NCBI GenBank assembly: GCA_944320135.1
Contig: CALUGI010000012.1
Location: forward strand, 1 to 64,000
Direction: 5' to 3'
Origin: an uncultured Phocaeicola sp.
GTDB taxonomy: Bacteria > Bacteroidota > Bacteroidia > Bacteroidales > Bacteroidaceae
DNA length: 64,000 bases
Shown: positions 61,052 through 64,000 of the stretch, piece by piece
Numbering within the stretch: position 1 is the first letter of the stretch
Layout of the letters: the number at the start of each line of letters is the position of its first letter
Notes under the pieces: model-generated
Database searches by the model: none
What the model was told of the DNA's origin: nothing
What the model saw: only the letters and a program-made list of their open reading frames with translations
Position numbers and translations under genes: made by a program

Positions 61052-61076
61052 CAAGAAATCAAAAGTTATTTGAGGC

Positions 61077-62213
61077 ATGAAACATTTATTATTATGGGTA
61101 TGCGCATTCATTACATGCGCTATCGCAACAACCGGTTGCTCTAACGACGATGACAATCCGCAGCAAATGTTTACCGTAACATTCGATTCGCAAGGCGGTT
61201 CTGAAGTGAAATCCCAACAAGTGCCCAGCGGCGGAAAGGCAACCGAACCGGCCGACCCGACGAAAGCAGACGCATCGTTCGGCGGATGGTACACAGGAAC
61301 GGATTATGCCAAGGCATGGAACTTCGACACTGACGTTGTGACTTCCGACATGACGCTCTACGCGCAATGGAACACCGCGAGCAGCAGCAACCGTCTTGCA
61401 ACTGCTATTTACATCACTCCTGCGCCCGACAACGAAATCATCGCGGTCAATGCAGCAAGCGAGTCTTTCACTTTGGAAGCATACGCCATCGCGCAGGACG
61501 GCAGCCAGGCGGCCAACAGCAAAGTCACCTTCACATACGACAAAGATGAGTTGAGCAGCTTGACAGAAGCATGGGACATCAACGCTGACGGATTAACCGA
61601 ACCGGACGAAAAAATCGCAGAATACAGCGAAAACGACAGAAGCTACCTCACATTCCATCCGCTGTCTGGCGCAAGCGGCGACATATCGCTGACAATCGCG
61701 TCGGAAGAAAATCCGTCAGTCAAGCAAACCGTCACTTTAAAGATTGTGGGAGAGACCGATTTGGCTGCGCAGTTCACCGCCTTGGTGGAATCCCTTCCGC
61801 AAGTGAGCCAACTCACTTTCGACAACATCGAGGAACATTGGAACAATGCGCTCCGCGCTGAAACACTATACAACGAGCTGACAAACAAGGATGAGGTTGC
61901 AACTGAATACGCAACGTTGCAGGATTTCATCAACGGCATGGAAAGCACATGGGAACTCATCACCTACAAGAAATCGGAAGGCAACAAGTACATCTTGAAC
62001 GACGACCAAGAGGTGACATACAACCAAAGCGGAACATTCCCCAACGGGACTTACGAAGACAACTCCACAAAATACGAACTGAAAAACAACGGCGATTTCA
62101 GTACTTACTTTAAAGATTTAGGATACTCCATCACGGGAAAATACCAATTGTCAACGGGCAGCGATGAAAACGAAGGAACCATTATCGCCAAGTTCGACAA
62201 TCCTCTGAACTAA
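61077..62213 (+). CDS. Lipoprotein with an InlB B-type (Listeria-Bacteroides) repeat
   Basis: 378 aa with lipobox ATTGC (Cys 21) followed by SNDDD. Residues 30-98 are one Listeria-Bacteroides repeat (FTVTFDSQGGSEVKSQQV, then FGGWYTGTDYAKAWNFDT and LYAQWN). An Ig-like region (about 105-225) follows, then a helical stretch and a C-terminal lipocalin-like sheet (TYNQSGTFPNGTYEDNSTKY...ITGKYQLSTG). Surface adhesion or binding is likely; ligand unknown. Confidence 0.8.
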   Translation: MKHLLLWVCAFITCAIATTGCSNDDDNPQQMFTVTFDSQGGSEVKSQQVPSGGKATEPADPTKADASFGGWYTGTDYAKAWNFDTDVVTSDMTLYAQWNTASSSNRLATAIYITPAPDNEIIAVNAASESFTLEAYAIAQDGSQAANSKVTFTYDKDELSSLTEAWDINADGLTEPDEKIAEYSENDRSYLTFHPLSGASGDISLTIASEENPSVKQTVTLKIVGETDLAAQFTALVESLPQVSQLTFDNIEEHWNNALRAETLYNELTNKDEVATEYATLQDFINGMESTWELITYKKSEGNKYILNDDQEVTYNQSGTFPNGTYEDNSTKYELKNNGDFSTYFKDLGYSITGKYQLSTGSDENEGTIIAKFDNPLN

Positions 62214-62220
62214 TCTGCAC

Positions 62221-62248
62221 GGAGCCGGAGCCTCAACGCTTCGGCTCC
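62221..62248. terminator. Hairpin between convergent genes
   Basis: GGAGCCG (62221-62227) pairs with CGGCTCC (62242-62248), with an inner AGC/GCT pairing, followed on the plus strand by GATTCTTTT. Confidence 0.75.
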
Positions 62249-62273
62249 GATTCTTTTCGGGCCGCCGACACCA

Positions 62274-62927
62274 CTAAAACTTCAGCCCCAGTTCTATCCC
62301 GAAGATGTTCCGGCAGCTTTTCGGCTCGTATTGCCGGCAATAAAATACATCAATCGAACATTTTTTTGACAATTTCACCGCCATGCCCGGACGATAGCGC
62401 AGCCTGCTTGCGGTAAAGAAAGCGTCGTCACCTAAAGGCTGGAAAAGCTCGACGGAGAAGTAGGGATTTACAAACCACGATTTCGGAGCATAACTGGCCT
62501 TCAAACGCGAACGCAACACGTCTTCCGCCGCCCCGTCAGCCACCGTCCGCTGGAGGCGCTCGCGCAAAGAAAATTTCACGTTCCTCCAGCCGACGCTCCC
62601 CGTAAGCCCCAACTTGTAGCGGTTGCGGACACCCCAACCGCCGTCTCCCTTATAACGGTAATGCAGGGCGTAGCCTCCTTCCACCGTGAGGCAGGAAACG
62701 GGCTTCCAGTTGAGCATGGCACTCAGCGTCCAGCGGTCTGAATGCTTCAAATTGTCTTTTGAACGATATTCCACATAGCCCACAAAACCCCAATTGCGGG
62801 ACAAGCCGCAATTCACTTTTACCAGACTCCACGTAGAGAAGTCATCCGCCTTTGCCGCCATTTCCGGCACAACAACCGCATTCAACAGCAAAAACAGGAA
62901 ACCGAACATCTTTCTGAACTGATTCAT
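62274..62927 (-). CDS. DUF2490 outer-membrane protein
   Basis: 217 aa from MNQFRKMFGFLFLLLNAV at 62927, signal peptide to about residue 27. The rest alternates Trp/Tyr-rich beta strands (WGFVGYVEYRSKDNLKHSDRW, YFSVELFQPL, SIDVFYCRQY) and ends in GIELGLKF, a barrel end with terminal Phe. This is the DUF2490 pattern of small outer-membrane barrels. Function unknown. Confidence 0.85.
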   Translation of the reverse strand: MNQFRKMFGFLFLLLNAVVVPEMAAKADDFSTWSLVKVNCGLSRNWGFVGYVEYRSKDNLKHSDRWTLSAMLNWKPVSCLTVEGGYALHYRYKGDGGWGVRNRYKLGLTGSVGWRNVKFSLRERLQRTVADGAAEDVLRSRLKASYAPKSWFVNPYFSVELFQPLGDDAFFTASRLRYRPGMAVKLSKKCSIDVFYCRQYEPKSCRNIFGIELGLKF

Positions 62928-62952
62928 AGTACCGGCTGAAACATTGGATTCA

Positions 62953-62960
62953 CAAATATA
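62953..62960 (-). promoter_or_regulatory. Promoter -7 box of the DUF2490 gene (TATATTTG)
   Basis: On the minus strand TATATTTG matches TAnnTTTG, 25 bases before the ATG at 62927. Confidence 0.6.
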
Positions 62961-63012
62961 ATGAAAAATATGAACATCTCCATTTTTCATGCCGACAAAT
63001 CCGCACTAAAAA

Positions 63013-63097
63013 CGGTGCGCCCATCCCTGCAAAGACGGGCGTTCATCCCTGCAAAGACGAGCGTTCATCCCGGCAAAGACGGGCGCATAAAAAAACG
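63013..63097. repeat. 22-base periodic array, instance 12 (3 units and a tail)
   Basis: Units at 63013-63035 (23), 63036-63057 and 63058-63079 (22 each), sharing CATCCCTGCAAAGACG or CATCCCGGCAAAGACG almost without change, then the tail CGGGCGCATAAAAAAACGA. This is the most conserved array, with only one or two changes between units, so it reads as a true tandem repeat. Confidence 0.7.
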
Positions 63098-63333
63098 ATT
63101 TGACGTTTTTTATCGGTTGCCCTACAAGAAATATCCGCAAAATCATTAAATTTGTCCTGACGTTTGATTTCAATTGACATAATATACTATGGCAAACCGG
63201 TTCTCACTCTCCCGACAGAAAAAGCGGCGATACTGCAAAAATCGCCGTGTCCGTTGCATGAGAATACAACCGAAAAGCACATTTATGCCTTTTTTATGGA
63301 CAATTTTATCCCCGTCCGTTCCGGAAATCGGCC
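63098..63333. other. Intergenic stretch before the GH88 gene
   Basis: No convincing gene. It holds a second TAnnTTTG box (TAAATTTG, 63147-63154), a hairpin CGGCGAT/ATCGCCG at 63225-63247 and a 58-codon open frame from 63189 judged spurious. The earlier box and hairpin may belong to a longer GH88 leader. Confidence 0.4.
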
Positions 63334-63341
63334 TATCTTTG
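63334..63341 (+). promoter_or_regulatory. Promoter -7 box of the GH88 gene (TATCTTTG)
   Basis: TATCTTTG matches TAnnTTTG, 35 bases before the ATG at 63377. Confidence 0.6.
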
Positions 63342-63376
63342 GCCAAGTCTGAATATTAATCAAAAATTAATACCTT

Positions 63377-64000
63377 ATGAAGATCAAAAAGTATTTTGGA
63401 ATCACCGCAGTGGCCGCGCTTGCGCTTGCTGCCTGCCAGCCGAAGCAGGAGGCGAAACCTGACTTCCTGACCGAAGAAATCAACAACATCGTGGCTCAGC
63501 ACACGCTCCAGACCGACATCATCGAAAAGAGCGGAAAATGCCTGAACCCGCGCACGCTCGACACGCTGGGAAACATCGTGTATGTACCCATTGACGACTG
63601 GACAAGCGGTTTCTTCCCCGGAAGCATGTGGCTCGACTACGACCTGACGAAAGACGAAAAATGGAAAAACCTCGCTGAAAAATATACCGAAGCACTCGAC
63701 TCCGTGAAATACTTGAAATGGCATCACGACGTAGGCTTCATGATAGGATGCAGCTATCTGACCGGCTACCGCCTGTGCGGACAGCCCGAATATAAGGACG
63801 TTATCGTGGAAGCCGCAAAATCGCTTTCCACCCGTTTCCGTCCGGGTGCAGGAGTCATCCAGTCGTGGGATGCCGACAGAGGATGGCAGGGAGAACGCGG
63901 ATGGGAATGTCCGGTGATTATCGACAACATGATGAATCTGGAACTCCTGTTCGAGGCGACTCGTCTGTCGGGCGACTCTACATTCCACAAGATTGCCGTA
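63377..64000 (+). CDS. GH88 unsaturated glucuronyl hydrolase-like lipoprotein, cut at window edge
   Basis: The first 208 residues of a gene that continues past the window. Lipobox ALAAC with Cys 20. Residues 30-208 match the first half of GH88: WTSGFFPGSMWLDYDL, HHDVGFMIGCSY with Asp 118 in place of the first UGL catalytic Asp, and IIDNMMNLELLF with Asp 183 for the second. The family opens 4,5-unsaturated uronic sugars left by polysaccharide lyases, as in glycosaminoglycan or pectin PULs. Neighbours to the right are not visible. Confidence 0.88.
   Translation, partial: MKIKKYFGITAVAALALAACQPKQEAKPDFLTEEINNIVAQHTLQTDIIEKSGKCLNPRTLDTLGNIVYVPIDDWTSGFFPGSMWLDYDLTKDEKWKNLAEKYTEALDSVKYLKWHHDVGFMIGCSYLTGYRLCGQPEYKDVIVEAAKSLSTRFRPGAGVIQSWDADRGWQGERGWECPVIIDNMMNLELLFEATRLSGDSTFHKIAV

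Larger units (their letters stand above)
60777..61076. other. 300-base intergenic stretch
   Basis: No gene seen. GCCAAAGGC (60847-60855) pairs with GCCTTTGGC (60861-60869), a possible terminator without T run for the peptidase gene. It also holds a periodic array and a promoter, listed separately. Confidence 0.5.

Noticed and set aside
109-63097. CRISPR arrays as explanation for the periodic stretches
   Set aside because: Units are only 21-23 bases with no alternation of constant repeat and variable spacer, arrays are very short, and no cas genes are in the window.
63189-63360. 58-codon frame starting MANRFSLSRQKKRRY
   Set aside because: It runs over the GH88 promoter and a hairpin, has no ribosome binding site or family likeness, and ends just before the GH88 start.

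Overview
The window looks like the chromosome of a gut-type Bacteroidales, most likely Bacteroidaceae (Bacteroides/Phocaeicola-like). The reasons are a SusC/SusD polysaccharide utilization locus (PUL) driven by a hybrid two-component regulator, many lipoproteins with short Cys lipoboxes, BACON, DUF3836, DUF3098 and DUF2490 proteins, and promoter boxes of the Bacteroidetes type (TAnnTTTG, sometimes with a TTTG about 19 bases upstream) instead of E. coli-type -35/-10 boxes. No species can be named from sequence alone.

Layout. 1-4.45 kb (minus): a cut tRNA-Leu(CAA), then the housekeeping operon yceD-rpmF-fabH-era-der. 4.7-13.6 kb (plus): two tandem nagA-like deacetylases, mnmG with a perfect parS-type palindrome just after its stop codon, then apt-uvrC and dtd-mazG-like-deoC. 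13.8-21.8 kb: a small membrane protein, a polyprenyl diphosphate synthase (minus), polA, a DUF3836 protein, ychF, and a ketopantoate reductase/CAT-like pair. 21.8-33.7 kb: a REP-like hairpin, a small lipoprotein, a 6S-like rod-shaped RNA candidate with its own canonical promoter, rdgB, a PlsC-like acyltransferase, a POT transporter with a TPR protein, two lipoproteins, and the leuS-yitT-metY cluster. 33.7-49.2 kb: a PUL predicted to act on pectic beta-1,4-galactan: HTCS regulator, susC, susD, a surface glycan-binding lipoprotein, a GH53 endo-galactanase, and a large GH2-GH53 fusion enzyme. 49.2-58.2 kb: a CoA transferase, miaB, a PspC protein, and a tight operon of methyltransferase-ftsX-DUF3098-uppP-truB-queA-folK. 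58.5-64 kb: accessory genes (HTH protein, several lipoproteins including a BACON-M64 peptidase in an AT-rich stretch, a DUF2490 protein) and the start of a GH88 gene cut by the window edge.

The least expected signal is between genes. At least twelve intergenic or 5'-leader stretches are built of 3-5 imperfect units of 22 bases (21-23), each with a GC-rich start and an A-rich end. Most lie just upstream of a TAnnTTTG promoter, including that of the tRNA. The unit length equals two DNA turns. I do not recognise this as a described element. The PUL adds a second point: a GC-rich palindromic repeat of the intergenic type reads in frame as the linker of the GH2-GH53 fusion.
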